Shown here piece after piece: positions 43,707 through 52,799 of a stretch of DNA of 64,000 nucleotides. This DNA is from Blautia glucerasea (GTDB lineage Bacteria > Bacillota > Clostridia > Lachnospirales > Lachnospiraceae), in the NCBI RefSeq assembly GCF_020537505.1, contig NZ_JAJBMO010000014.1:1-64000 (forward strand), given 5' to 3'. The notes below the pieces were generated by a model. It did no database searches. It saw only the letters and a program-made list of their open reading frames with translations, and was not told the origin of the DNA. Position 1 is the stretch's first letter. The number at the start of each line of letters is the position of its first letter. The position numbers and the translations under genes are program-made.

Positions 43707-45044
43707 ATGAAAATCAGAACAATGGCTGCTGTTTTTGCAGCGAAATCTGCAGGCTTTATCTGCAGGAAAATGGGACGCCAGGGAGTGACCTGGGCGGGCA
43801 AGATCGCATTAAAGATCAATCCTGACATCCTGGAAGATCTTTCTTCTCAGGTACGGAAGAAAATATTTGTAACCTGTGGAACCAACGGTAAGACAACCAC
43901 CAACAACATGCTCTGTGCCGCCCTTGAAAAAGAAGGGCAGAAAGTAGTCTGCAATCACACCGGTTCTAACATGTTAAACGGTGTTGTAGCAGCCTTTGTG
44001 CTGGCTGCCGGACCTACAGGCAGGCTGGACGCAGATTACGCCTGCATTGAAGTAGACGAGGCTTCTACCCGCCATGTATTTCCAGGTTTGAAGCCGGACT
44101 ACATGCTTCTGACCAATTTGTTCCGCGACCAGCTGGACCGCTACGGTGAAATTGATATTACCATGAACATTCTGGAAGAGATGATCCGCACAGTACCGAA
44201 AATGCAGGTAATCGTAAATGCAGATGATGCGCTTTCGGCGTATCTTGCTATGGACAGCGGCAATCCGTACATCACATATGGAATCAGTAAGCCTGTCCAG
44301 AAGAGCGCGGCAAACGAGATACGGGAAGGCCGTTTTTGTAAAAAGTGTGGTGCCAGGCTGGAATACAGTTTTTACCACTATAGTCAGCTGGGAGATTACA
44401 AGTGCCCATCCTGTGGCTTTGCAAGACCGGAAATCAAATATGATGCCCATGATGTAAAGGTTGGTGACCAGCTGTCCTTTCAGGTGGAGGATAAGCACCT
44501 TACAGCCAATTACAAAGGCTTCTATAATGTATACAATATTCTTGCTGCCTATGCCGGGCTCCGTACAGCTGGATTTTCCGGAGAGCATTTCCAGAATATG
44601 CTTCAGAAATTCAATCCGGAAAATGGCCGTATGGAACAGTTCCGCATTAAAGGCACTGGTGTTATGCTGAACCTTGCAAAGAATCCTGCCGGTTTCAATC
44701 AGAATATTTCCGCAGTTATGCAGGATAAAACACAGAAAGATATTATTATCACCATCAACGACAATGCACAGGATGGAACAGATATTTCCTGGCTCTGGGA
44801 TGTGGATTTTGACCTTCTGGGCGATGCGAGTGTTCATTCCATTACAGTCAGCGGTATCCGTTGCCAGGATATGCGCCTTCGAATGAAATATGTGGACATT
44901 CCGGTTATGCTTGAGGAAAATGTAGAAACAGCGATCCGAAAAAGGATTGAAGACGGCGTAGGCAATCTCTACGTTCTGGTTAACTACACTGCATTATTCA
45001 GCACTCATAATATTCTTAAGAAAATGGAGGGAGAAAAGGAATGA
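43707..45044 (+). CDS. murT: lipid II isoglutaminyl synthase, Mur ligase subunit MurT
   Basis: The 445-residue protein is MurT, which with GatD amidates the glutamate of lipid II in the cytoplasm. It has the Mur ligase P-loop TCGTNGKTTT (about residues 56-65) and a four-cysteine ribbon (CKKC and CPSC, about 212-234) that is typical of MurT and absent from other Mur ligases. The C-terminal domain carries the conserved DINDNAQDGTDISWLWDVDF-like region. It overlaps gatD by 4 bp (ATGA), giving coupled subunits. Confidence 0.93.
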   Translation: MKIRTMAAVFAAKSAGFICRKMGRQGVTWAGKIALKINPDILEDLSSQVRKKIFVTCGTNGKTTTNNMLCAALEKEGQKVVCNHTGSNMLNGVVAAFVLAAGPTGRLDADYACIEVDEASTRHVFPGLKPDYMLLTNLFRDQLDRYGEIDITMNILEEMIRTVPKMQVIVNADDALSAYLAMDSGNPYITYGISKPVQKSAANEIREGRFCKKCGARLEYSFYHYSQLGDYKCPSCGFARPEIKYDAHDVKVGDQLSFQVEDKHLTANYKGFYNVYNILAAYAGLRTAGFSGEHFQNMLQKFNPENGRMEQFRIKGTGVMLNLAKNPAGFNQNISAVMQDKTQKDIIITINDNAQDGTDISWLWDVDFDLLGDASVHSITVSGIRCQDMRLRMKYVDIPVMLEENVETAIRKRIEDGVGNLYVLVNYTALFSTHNILKKMEGEKE

Positions 45045-45766
45045 AACTGACAATCGGACATTTATATCCTGATCTCCTGAACCTGTATGGAGACAGAGGA
45101 AATATCCAGTGCCTTATGAGACGCTGTCAGTGGCGTGGAATTGAGGCAGAGACCATTGCTTTTGAACTGGGGGACAAGATTGATTTTTCCAGATTGGATA
45201 TTGTGCTCCTGGGCGGTGGTTCCGACAGGGAGCAGATGCTGGTTTGTGAGAAGCTGAAGGAAATTCAGCCGGATTTTAAGAAATATGTGGAAGATGGAGG
45301 CGTAGTTATCGCTATCTGCGGTGGTTACCAGCTTCTTGGAAAATATTATAAGACAGATCAGGGAACCATTACAGGGCTTGACCTGGTAGACCTTTACACC
45401 GAACAGGGAGAGGGACGTCTGATCAGCAATATTGTGCTGAAAAGTGACCTTTTTGATATGCCTGTGGTTGGATTTGAGAACCATGGAGGAAGAACCTGCA
45501 TTAATAACTGCAAGCCTCTGGGAAAAGTACTCTATGGCTCTGGAAATGATGGAAAAACAGGCTATGAGGGTGTGGTTTACAAGAATGTGATCGGAACGTA
45601 CCTTCACGGTCCGCTTCTTCCTAAGAACCCGCAGCTGGCAGACTGGCTGATCGCACATGCCCTTGAGCAGAAATATGGAAAGGAAGTCCGGCTTGAGCCG
45701 CTGGATGATACAGAAGAGAAGGCTGCAAATGATTACGTATATCATCGTTTTGTAAAAGAGAACTGA
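45041..45766 (+). CDS. gatD: lipid II isoglutaminyl synthase, glutaminase subunit GatD
   Basis: The 241-residue protein is a class I glutamine amidotransferase of the CobB/CobQ type that supplies ammonia to MurT. The nucleophile motif is VVIAICGGYQLLG (Cys at about residue 94), and the catalytic histidine lies in GTYLHGPLLPKNP. LYPDLLNLYGDRGNI at the start is typical of GatD. Its ATG overlaps the murT stop codon. Confidence 0.94.
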   Translation: MKLTIGHLYPDLLNLYGDRGNIQCLMRRCQWRGIEAETIAFELGDKIDFSRLDIVLLGGGSDREQMLVCEKLKEIQPDFKKYVEDGGVVIAICGGYQLLGKYYKTDQGTITGLDLVDLYTEQGEGRLISNIVLKSDLFDMPVVGFENHGGRTCINNCKPLGKVLYGSGNDGKTGYEGVVYKNVIGTYLHGPLLPKNPQLADWLIAHALEQKYGKEVRLEPLDDTEEKAANDYVYHRFVKEN

Positions 45767-45787
45767 TACAAACAAGCTCCATAGCCT

Positions 45788-45832
45788 GTTTGAAAAATTA
45801 TTCCTGCCTTGCAGAAAGCCTTTTTCAAACAC
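45788..45832 (+). terminator. possible terminator after gatD
   Basis: GTTTGAAAAA and TTTTTCAAAC can pair around a roughly 25-base loop. The U run is inside the stem rather than after it, so the call is weak. Confidence 0.4.
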
Positions 45833-45870
45833 GCTCTGGGATATGTACAGATAAAAATAAGGGGAACGAT

Positions 45871-46515
45871 ATGGCAAAAGGAATCAATCAAAAAGGGAAA
45901 ATCCTTTATCTTGAAAAAATACTGAGAGAGACCAGTGAAACACATCCGTGCACTATGCAGGAAATTATCGGAAAACTTCAGGAAAACGGAGTCAGTGCTG
46001 AGCGAAAAAGTATTTATGACGATATGGAAGTGCTGAGAAGCTTTGGCATGGACATTAAGTTTAAAAGAGGAAAGTATACCGGATATTATGTTACCGGAGA
46101 GGCTGCCTCTGAAAGCGTAAGTGCAGCTATTACCGAAAAGAATGGTGCAAATCCGCAAAACTCTGCTCCAAATAGTGTTGGAGCAGAGACTGAGGGGAGT
46201 GTATTTTCCAGCGAGGCTCATAAAAAAGCAAAAAATTCCTGGCTGCTTCCACCGTCAGATTCTGAGGATGATAAACCAGTGAGACTTCTTTGCAGAAACA
46301 AGAAAAAGAAAGAAGTCATGGCAGCACTTGGAAATTATGCCCAGTACAAGGAGAAAGAAGAGGATACTTTCGTTGCTGCAGTACAGGTGGATGAGACTCC
46401 TGAGTTTTACGGATGGCTTACAGGCATGGGGAAAGATGTAATCCTCATGAAGCCTAAGAAGTCAGTTCAGGCTTACCGTGATTACCTAAAGGGAATCCTG
46501 AAAGAATATAAGTAA
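45871..46515 (+). CDS. HTH regulator, WYL/DeoR-like
   Basis: The 214-residue protein has an N-terminal winged helix (about residues 8-65, with MQEIIGKLQENGVSAERKSIYDDMEVL in two runs), as in HTH_11 regulators that precede WYL domains. The C-terminal part (about 120-214) has RLLCRNKKKKEVMAALGNYAQ and could be a small ligand-binding domain. The linker is Ser/Ala-rich and poorly conserved. The ATG at 45871 is chosen because AAGGGGA lies seven bases upstream. It precedes the orphan sugar-binding lipoprotein, which is a possible target. Confidence 0.7.
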   Translation: MAKGINQKGKILYLEKILRETSETHPCTMQEIIGKLQENGVSAERKSIYDDMEVLRSFGMDIKFKRGKYTGYYVTGEAASESVSAAITEKNGANPQNSAPNSVGAETEGSVFSSEAHKKAKNSWLLPPSDSEDDKPVRLLCRNKKKKEVMAALGNYAQYKEKEEDTFVAAVQVDETPEFYGWLTGMGKDVILMKPKKSVQAYRDYLKGILKEYK

Positions 46516-46578
46516 GAATGCTTTTTGAAAAAGCTTGAAAATAGAGAATAATATGAAGTTACATAGAAAGGGATTTTT

Positions 46579-48045
46579 ATGAAAAAGCAAATTGCAGGAC
46601 TTCTTACCGGACTTCTGGTGTGCAGTGCTTTTCTCACAGGCTGCGGTAAAAATGAAGCCACCGAGGCTGTAAAAGAGAGCGTTGAGGACGAAAATGAGGG
46701 CACTGGAGACACGAAGGACGCTGACAGCAAAAAGGATACGAATAAAAAGTCCGATAAACAGGACAGTGATAAAAGGGATGAAAATTCAGAAGAAAGTGAG
46801 ACTACTGAAGTACCGGAGGAAAATCTTGATAAGGTTGGGGTGTTGCTTCCGGAAGAGGGAGAGGATATCAACAGCAGTCTGGAGCGAACAGAACTGAAAT
46901 CCCGTCTGGAAGGGGCCGGTTATGAAGCTGCTATGTATTTTGCCGGGGACGATTCTGATACCCAGGCAGAACAGATCAGGGAGCTTCTTCAGGATGAGAA
47001 ACTGAAAGCACTGGTAATTTCACCTGTTGATCCATATGGTCTTACAGATGTACTGGAAGAGGCTTCCGAGCTCTCAATTCCGGTGATTGATTATGACAAT
47101 CTGATCATGGATACGCCCAACGTGAAATATTTTGTCACTTTTAATATGCGGGCAATTGGAAAAGAGATTGCCAAAAATATTGTAGAGAAAGAAGAACTGG
47201 ATAAAGTCCGGGAAGACAGAGGTGCCCGTACCATAGAGTTTCTTATGGGCTCTCCGGATGATGACGCTTCGTTATTCCTGTTTAATGGAATAATGGAGGT
47301 TCTGCAGGAGTATATTGACGATGGTACCCTGATCTGCCGTTCCGGCCGTGTGACTTTTGATGAAACCAGCATTATGGATCAGAATACAGATACTGCGAAA
47401 AAGCAGCTGAAATCTGAGATAGACGAATTTTATTCTCTGGAGAAAACTCCGGATATTATCTGCACTGCTTCTGATGATTTTGCGCTGGCAGCTCTGGAGC
47501 TTCTGAAAAAAGAGCAGCTCCAGCCAGGTGATGAGAACTGGCCGCTGATCACAGGGGTAAATGCAGATGCAGATGCTGTTAAAAGTGTGGCAGAAGAAAA
47601 AATCGGTTTCACGGTCATGCTGGATCGCCGGGATCTGGCAGAAGGCCTGACGAAGCTGGTGGAAACCTACCTGAATGGGGATGACGTTGATATCAATAAT
47701 TATTCCCAGTATGATAATGGTGTGAAGATCATTGGAACGGTTACCTGTGATGGAAAGCTGATCGATAAGGATAATTATCAGATTCTTGTGGATAATGGAT
47801 TCTATCTGGCAGAAATGATCGCGCCGGAAGCCTCTCCTACGCCTGTTCCAGAGGAAGTAAGTCCGACACCGGAAGTGACAGTGACGCCGGAGGCGAGTCT
47901 TACACCGGAAGGTGGTGAGCCTGAGGAAAAGAGTCAGGTAACCTCAAAGGATGAGCCTGAAGTGAGCACAGAAGAAGTTCCGGCTGTAAAGGATGGAGAA
48001 AACCAGGAGAGCAATAGCAAGCTGCAGAGTAGTGGAAAAGCATAA
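46579..48045 (+). CDS. orphan sugar-binding-like lipoprotein
   Basis: The 488-residue protein has a lipobox LTGC (Cys22) and a charged, low-complexity linker rich in Asp, Lys and Glu (about 25-78). A periplasmic-binding domain of the ribose/xylose type follows (about 80-405, with ALVISPVDPYGLTDVLEEA, IPVIDYDNLI, DIICTASDDFALAAL and ITGVNADADAV). A Pro/Thr/Glu-rich tail makes up about the last 80 residues. No permease or ATPase lies nearby, so it may be a sensor or may serve a transporter encoded elsewhere. The low-complexity regions suggest cell-wall spanning. Confidence 0.75.
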   Translation: MKKQIAGLLTGLLVCSAFLTGCGKNEATEAVKESVEDENEGTGDTKDADSKKDTNKKSDKQDSDKRDENSEESETTEVPEENLDKVGVLLPEEGEDINSSLERTELKSRLEGAGYEAAMYFAGDDSDTQAEQIRELLQDEKLKALVISPVDPYGLTDVLEEASELSIPVIDYDNLIMDTPNVKYFVTFNMRAIGKEIAKNIVEKEELDKVREDRGARTIEFLMGSPDDDASLFLFNGIMEVLQEYIDDGTLICRSGRVTFDETSIMDQNTDTAKKQLKSEIDEFYSLEKTPDIICTASDDFALAALELLKKEQLQPGDENWPLITGVNADADAVKSVAEEKIGFTVMLDRRDLAEGLTKLVETYLNGDDVDINNYSQYDNGVKIIGTVTCDGKLIDKDNYQILVDNGFYLAEMIAPEASPTPVPEEVSPTPEVTVTPEASLTPEGGEPEEKSQVTSKDEPEVSTEEVPAVKDGENQESNSKLQSSGKA

Positions 48046-48061
48046 AACGTAAGTAAAATGA

Positions 48062-48096
48062 AAATACCAGTAATCGTTTGGTGATTACTGGTATTT
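48062..48096. terminator. bidirectional terminator between lipoprotein and xpt
   Basis: AAATACCAGTAATC and GATTACTGGTATTT are perfect 14-bp arms around seven bases. It serves the converging genes at 48045 (plus) and 48111 (minus). Confidence 0.8.
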
Positions 48097-48110
48097 ATGC
48101 TCCTAAAAAA

Positions 48111-48683
48111 TTAATCGCGGAAGGTCAGGGAATCATCTGTCATGGAATCAATGATAGCCAGAGATTCCAGACGGACACCCATATCGCGGATCTGCTGTCC
48201 GCCGTGCTGGAAGCCCTTCTCGATTACGATTCCAGCACCTTCAAGAGTAGCTCCGGATTTCTTTACAATATCGATCAGTCCGAGAAGAGCACAGCCATTT
48301 GCAAGGAAATCATCAATAAGAAGTACGTGATCCTCCGGACCAAGGAACTTCTTGGAAATAATAACATCATAAACCTTCTTATGGGTAAAGGATTCAATCT
48401 TGGTGCAGTACATCTCGCCGTCCAGGTTTACACTCTGGGATTTCTTGGCAAATACTACAGGAACATGAAAATACTGTGCTGCAATACAGGCAATGCCAAT
48501 ACCGGAAGCTTCAATAGTGAGGATTTTGGTGATGGGGCAGTCTGAGAAACGCGCCTTAAACTCCTTACCAATCTCATTGATCAGGTCGATGTCCATCTGG
48601 TGGTTCAGGAAACTGTCTACCTTTAATATATTGCCTGGTTTCACAACTCCATCTTTCAGAATACGTTCTTTTAAAAGCTGCAT
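48111..48683 (-). CDS. xpt: xanthine phosphoribosyltransferase
   Basis: The 190-residue enzyme salvages xanthine to XMP using PRPP. The PRPP-binding motif is [14 protein letters not shown] (about residues 125-138), and [13 protein letters not shown] is typical of Xpt. The length matches B. subtilis Xpt (194). The ATG at 48683 has GGAGA upstream; a longer frame begins eight codons earlier without a site. The gene stands alone with a promoter at 48731-48759. I looked for a purine riboswitch in the short leader and did not see one. Confidence 0.93.
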   Translation of the reverse strand: MQLLKERILKDGVVKPGNILKVDSFLNHQMDIDLINEIGKEFKARFSDCPITKILTIEASGIGIACIAAQYFHVPVVFAKKSQSVNLDGEMYCTKIESFTHKKVYDVIISKKFLGPEDHVLLIDDFLANGCALLGLIDIVKKSGATLEGAGIVIEKGFQHGGQQIRDMGVRLESLAIIDSMTDDSLTFRD

Positions 48684-48730
48684 GGCTATATCTCCTTTTC
48701 GCTTCATGTCGTTTCGATTTTAGTATTTCT

Positions 48731-48759
48731 ATGATACGACATTCTCTGAAGAAGTTCAA
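48731..48759 (-). promoter_or_regulatory. xpt promoter
   Basis: On the minus strand TTGAAC (48754-48759), 17 bp, TATCAT (48731-48736). An inverted repeat ATGTCGT/ACGACAT spans the -10 region and early leader (48706-48742) and could be a regulator site or an RNA stem. Confidence 0.6.
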
Positions 48760-48765
48760 TTATTT

Positions 48766-48794
48766 TTGACAAAAAAGTACAAAATATCTATAAT
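48766..48794 (+). promoter_or_regulatory. consensus sigma-A promoter for the gene at 48924
   Basis: TTGACA (48766-48771), exactly 17 bp, TATAAT (48789-48794): both hexamers are perfect. It is divergent from the xpt promoter and gives a leader of about 120 nt. Confidence 0.78.
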
Positions 48795-48923
48795 GAAATT
48801 AATTTATGGAAAAAGGATTAGCTTTATTGTGAAAAACATCTGCAGTCAACCGGATAAACAGTAATGCAAATGCGGGAGATGACAAAGGAGCAGATAGTTT
48901 TACAAAAAAGAGCAGGTGAGAAT

Positions 48924-49151
48924 ATGAAAGAGTATGAAGTAATCTGGGAAATTTTCAATAAATGTCCAAGGAATCAGATGAGGGATGTATTTGTAGATGA
49001 GGTGGAAATAGAAGATCCGGAAGAATATATAAAGAATAAATTTAAGGGAAAAGAAGTAACCTATGAGAAGACGGTTCTGGAAGATGGCACCATCATATTT
49101 GACATCCAGACCTCCCAGATCAAACAGAGATGTTCCTTTACGGAAATATAA
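48924..49151 (+). CDS. small conserved hypothetical protein
   Basis: The 75-residue protein (MKEYEVIWEIFNKC at the start, CSFTEI at the end) is acidic, with no membrane segment or recognisable domain. The ATG at 48924 follows AGCAGGTGA, a good ribosome binding site; a longer frame from 48864 has none. It has a perfect consensus promoter upstream, so it is probably well expressed. I do not recognise a function. Similar small proteins that begin KEYEVIWEIFNKCP are, I believe, common in Lachnospiraceae, but I cannot confirm this here. Confidence 0.65.
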   Translation: MKEYEVIWEIFNKCPRNQMRDVFVDEVEIEDPEEYIKNKFKGKEVTYEKTVLEDGTIIFDIQTSQIKQRCSFTEI

Positions 49152-49355
49152 GCTGCAGGTCACAAAGCGGATCTTAAGCTACTGCTTACAACAGGCTCTA
49201 AGGCATATTTTTTAATACAATCATCAGAAATAGTGCATATTTAAGGGAAGTATGTTATAATAAACGGACGTGCTTCAAAAGAATTACACCAGTCAGAAAC
49301 CATCCATAGAACACTGTTTGATATGCGAAATGGTTGGCAAATACAGGAGGATGAC

Positions 49356-49736
49356 ATGATAGAAGAACAGTTAGAGAACCACCTGCATGAAGGCGGGGAA
49401 GAGCATATGCATACCCATGTTCTGGAAGATGGCACCACTGTCATGCATTCCCATGGAGAACACGGACATCACCACAGTCATGCACAAACCAAGGCTGTAC
49501 TGAACCGGCTTTCCCGTGCAATCGGGCACCTGGAATCCATCAAACGTATGGTGGAAGACGGCCGAGACTGCAGCGAAGTGCTGATCCAGCTTTCCGCAGT
49601 GAAATCTGCTATTAATAATACGGGCAAGATTATTTTACAGGATCACATTGAACACTGTATTGTGGATGCGGTAGAGCATGGAGACAAGGACGCTATCAAG
49701 GAACTGGAACGTGCAATTGACAGGTTTATGAAATAA
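49356..49736 (+). CDS. csoR: CsoR-type metal-sensing repressor with His-rich N-terminus
   Basis: The 126-residue protein has a C-terminal CsoR/DUF156 helical domain (about 43-126, with RLSRAIGHLESIKRMV). Cys72, His97 and Cys101 have the exact spacing (25 and 4) of the Cu(I) ligands Cys36, His61 and Cys65 of CsoR. The first 42 residues contain 12 histidines, an unusual extension that could bind copper, zinc or nickel. CsoR proteins release DNA on binding Cu(I). No copper ATPase or chaperone is adjacent; an Mrp ATPase follows after 25 bp. The ATG at 49356 has AGGAGG upstream. Confidence 0.82.
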   Translation: MIEEQLENHLHEGGEEHMHTHVLEDGTTVMHSHGEHGHHHSHAQTKAVLNRLSRAIGHLESIKRMVEDGRDCSEVLIQLSAVKSAINNTGKIILQDHIEHCIVDAVEHGDKDAIKELERAIDRFMK

Positions 49737-49761
49737 ATAAGGAAAAAGGAGATAGATAAAA

Positions 49762-50592
49762 ATGGCAAAAGAATGTGACAGCAAGACTTGCGACAAATCA
49801 AGCTGTGAAGGCTGTGCCAGCAAGAAAAATCCGCAGAGCATGCAGGCTGCAATGAATGCAATGTCCAATGTAAAGCATGTGATCGGTATTGTAAGTGGTA
49901 AAGGCGGCGTTGGAAAATCCTTCGTGACAGCATCTCTTGCAAACAGAATGGCAAAGAAAGGCTATAAAGTAGGAATCCTTGACGCAGACATTACCGGACC
50001 ATCCATCCCGAAAATGTACGGCCTGAAAGGCGCTGCCCAGGCAAACGACAGCGGTATTTTCCCTATGGAGACCAAAAATGGAATCAAGGTTATGTCCATT
50101 AACCTGCTTCTTCCAACTGAGGACACTCCGGTAATCTGGCGGGGACCGATCCTTGGCAATATGGTAAAACAGTTCTGGACAGATGTTATCTGGGGTGATG
50201 TAGATTACCTGTTCGTAGATATGCCACCAGGAACAGGAGACGTTCCGCTGACTGTATTCCAGTCCCTTCCGATTCAGGGAATCGTGATCGTAACCTCTCC
50301 ACAGGATCTTGTAAGCATGATCGTGAAGAAGGCATACAATATGGCTGGAATGATGAAGGTGCCGGTTCTGGGCCTTGTAGAGAACTACAGTTATGTGAAA
50401 TGTCCAGACTGCGGCAAAGAACTGAAAGTATTCGGCGAAAGCCACATTGACGAGATTGCCGCATCCCTGAACGTCCCGGTTCTTGGCAAAATGCCAATCG
50501 ACCCGGCCTATGCAGCCAAGGTTGACGAGGGCGCCTTTGATGAGATCGATAATCCGTATATTGAAGCAGCAGATGGGGTTCTGCCACAGTAA
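49762..50592 (+). CDS. Mrp/NBP35 family Fe-S cluster carrier ATPase
   Basis: The 276-residue protein has the deviant Walker A motif SGKGGVGKS (about residues 44-52), the switch DADITGPSIP and VDMPPGTGD, all characteristic of Mrp/ApbC proteins that deliver Fe-S clusters. A C-terminal CPDC pair (about 214-217) is the bridging cluster site. The N-terminus has four additional cysteines (C-x4-C-x4-C-x2-C, about residues 5-18), similar to NBP35-type ferredoxin-like sites. It follows the CsoR-type gene by 25 bp and is probably co-transcribed. Confidence 0.9.
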   Translation: MAKECDSKTCDKSSCEGCASKKNPQSMQAAMNAMSNVKHVIGIVSGKGGVGKSFVTASLANRMAKKGYKVGILDADITGPSIPKMYGLKGAAQANDSGIFPMETKNGIKVMSINLLLPTEDTPVIWRGPILGNMVKQFWTDVIWGDVDYLFVDMPPGTGDVPLTVFQSLPIQGIVIVTSPQDLVSMIVKKAYNMAGMMKVPVLGLVENYSYVKCPDCGKELKVFGESHIDEIAASLNVPVLGKMPIDPAYAAKVDEGAFDEIDNPYIEAADGVLPQ

Positions 50593-50642
50593 GAGGCTGA
50601 GAGCACTATAGAAAATCACACAAATTGTGGCGAACATTTTGC

Positions 50643-50703
50643 AAAAAAAGATTCTGTGTAAAAACAAGATTGTAATATCCTGTTTTTACCAGAATCTTTT
50701 TCT
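50643..50703. terminator. bidirectional terminator
   Basis: AAAAAGATTCTG plus TAAAAACA pair with TGTTTTTA plus AGAATCTTTTT. It lies between the converging Mrp (plus) and aldolase-like (minus) genes. Confidence 0.8.
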
Positions 50704-50708
50704 TTTCA

Positions 50709-51797
50709 TTATTTCTTACTGCGGTAAGCCTCTGCTTCCCAATGGGTAATGAAATAAGTGATCTCATCTGTCATCTGAAGCGGACCGCCGAAGCTTTCTG
50801 CATAGACAGCAAGCTTGATGGCATCCTTAGCCAGAAGCTGGGCCTTGGCAGCTTTCCCCTTGTCATCTTCCATAATAAATGCACCAACGCCCTGAACCAG
50901 GATCAGTCTTGGTTCTTTATCATTTTCAGCCATAAATGCGTCCAGTGCTTCCTTTGCCTGATCAATGTTTTCAACAAATAAGGGATATGGACCGCAATAT
51001 ACAATGTGATCAGGGGTGAATGGTTTCAGAAGCGGTGCGGCAGCTTCTATATTTTTTACAAAATTATCTGCCTCAGCAGCCGGTACAACCTCTACAGCAT
51101 GTCCGAGCAGCTGGGAAAGCTTCTGTGCAGCAGCCTCTTTTTCAGGAGTAACAGCATCACTGACGTCAGCTGTTCGTTTTACCTGTTTTTCAAGGGTGGA
51201 GATCACGCCATCAAATAAAACACCAATCTCTTCTACGGTATTTGCAGCTACAAAAATACCGTGATTCTGAAGCAGAAGAACCTGCACATCTTTTCCAAAT
51301 TCTTCTTTATAAGCGTTCATTTTCTCATAACAGATACGTGCAAGTGTGTATCCTGGTTTACAGATGTCGATCCAGAGAACCTCTTTACCAAGGAGCTGTT
51401 CGGACAGTGCCTTTGCGCCATTGCCGCAGGTGAGACCGTTTACAAGAGTAGGATGAACATGCAGTACATAGGTATATGCAAATAAATTGTGGAGTAATGC
51501 TTCCACGCTTGGACGCTTGGTCTTATCTGCATCGGTCACTGCAGCCATTACATCTGCAAGATAGGCAGCTTCACGCTCAGTGTCATTTCCCGGATATTCT
51601 GTTTTCATGATCTCATTGAGACGGGCGCGGCTCATCTCAACGAATTCCTCCGCTTTAATAGTGGCAAGCTGTGTACCAGAGCCCTTTACATACAGTGTGG
51701 TTTCATCTTTGACAGAAGTATTTCCACCGCCTGCAAGAACGTAAGCTGGATTGCTTCCGTAAGTGTTTGACATTTTTACCAAAGTTGAAAGATCCAT
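50709..51797 (-). CDS. class II aldolase/adducin family protein
   Basis: The 362-residue protein has the class II aldolase fold (about 1-210), with the zinc-ligand motif HVHPTLVNGL and a later QNHGIF. The additional roughly 150 C-terminal residues (EAAAPLLKPFTPDHIVYCGPYPLF) resemble the aldolase half of larger bifunctional rhamnulose-phosphate aldolase/dehydrogenase proteins. The substrate is probably a sugar phosphate but cannot be stated. The start at 51797 is supported by GGAGGT, though the spacing is long (11 bases). The LysR gene beyond it on the same strand may regulate it. Confidence 0.75.
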   Translation of the reverse strand: MDLSTLVKMSNTYGSNPAYVLAGGGNTSVKDETTLYVKGSGTQLATIKAEEFVEMSRARLNEIMKTEYPGNDTEREAAYLADVMAAVTDADKTKRPSVEALLHNLFAYTYVLHVHPTLVNGLTCGNGAKALSEQLLGKEVLWIDICKPGYTLARICYEKMNAYKEEFGKDVQVLLLQNHGIFVAANTVEEIGVLFDGVISTLEKQVKRTADVSDAVTPEKEAAAQKLSQLLGHAVEVVPAAEADNFVKNIEAAAPLLKPFTPDHIVYCGPYPLFVENIDQAKEALDAFMAENDKEPRLILVQGVGAFIMEDDKGKAAKAQLLAKDAIKLAVYAESFGGPLQMTDEITYFITHWEAEAYRSKK

Positions 51798-51874
51798 AAA
51801 ATTTAATACCTCCCATTGTTTTTTCATACATCTACATTGTACATGATATGGTAATATTTAGCTATCAAAATATG

Positions 51875-52786
51875 CTAAAAAGAAGTAGTTTTTGTGCTTT
51901 TTGCTGCAAAATAGTCAAAAAACTTCTGGGCAGCTTGGGATAAAGGAAGGCTTTCGTGATATACAAGGGCTAATTGTCTGGGTGGAAGCTGCTGCTTCAG
52001 GCTGACCTCTATCAGAGCGGTTTCCTGTCCACGTAAAGAAGCCAGCATGTAATCCGGAACACAGGCAATTCCAAGACCAATGCGTGCCAGATCAATAAGC
52101 AGATCATTGCTGTTAAGCTCAACCTCCGGAATCAGATTCTGTCTGTGGGATGCAAAAAACTGATGAAGATATTCACTTGTTGTGCTTTTGGACGAAAGGG
52201 TGAGAAGAGGATATTCCATCAGCTTCTTTATTTCCAGGGCTTTTCCTTCAAGTGGAAAGAAGTCCGGATTGGCAACAAAAATATCCCGAAATTCTTTTAC
52301 CACCTGTACTTGTGTGTGTGCGGTAAGCCGGGAATTGGGAAGATTGCTTACGATCAGATCCACCTGACGGTTTTCCAGAAGCTCCACGCAGCCCATGGAG
52401 GTGCTGTTTGTGACCTTGATCCGCACTCCCGGATAATCCTGATGAAAGCGCTTCAGGTAGTCAATCAGAAAGTACCGGCAGATGGTATCGCTTGCCCCGA
52501 TCCGCAGCTGCCCCTGAAGTCTGTCTTCCTCAAGAAGCTGTGCCTCTCCCTTGGAAAGCATTTCCAGGGCCGGTTTGACATGCTGGAAAAGTATTTCTCC
52601 CTCTGGGGTAAGGGAAACCTTTTTGGTGCTTCGGAAAAACAGTTCCCGTCCCAGCTTTTTTTCCAGAGTTTTGATTCCCTGGCTTACCGCAGACTGGGAA
52701 ATGAACAGCTGGCGGGAGGCTTCAGAGAAGCTTAAGGTGGTGGCAACGTAGTAAAAGCACCTGTATAATTCAAGATTGATATCCAT
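51875..52786 (-). CDS. LysR family transcriptional regulator
   Basis: The 303-residue protein has an N-terminal winged helix-turn-helix (about 1-60, with FSEASRQLFISQSAVSQGIKTLE in two runs) and a periplasmic-binding-like effector domain (about 90-295). It lies upstream of the class II aldolase on the same strand, 78 bp apart, and is divergent from purL. The effector is unknown. A GGAGGAT-type site precedes the ATG. Confidence 0.88.
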   Translation of the reverse strand: MDINLELYRCFYYVATTLSFSEASRQLFISQSAVSQGIKTLEKKLGRELFFRSTKKVSLTPEGEILFQHVKPALEMLSKGEAQLLEEDRLQGQLRIGASDTICRYFLIDYLKRFHQDYPGVRIKVTNSTSMGCVELLENRQVDLIVSNLPNSRLTAHTQVQVVKEFRDIFVANPDFFPLEGKALEIKKLMEYPLLTLSSKSTTSEYLHQFFASHRQNLIPEVELNSNDLLIDLARIGLGIACVPDYMLASLRGQETALIEVSLKQQLPPRQLALVYHESLPLSQAAQKFFDYFAAKSTKTTSF

Positions 52787-52799
52787 ATAAATCCTCCAA

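Noticed and set aside
48684..48740. Possible purine riboswitch ahead of xpt
   Set aside because: The leader is too short and lacks the conserved three-way-junction sequences; only a 7-bp inverted repeat is seen.
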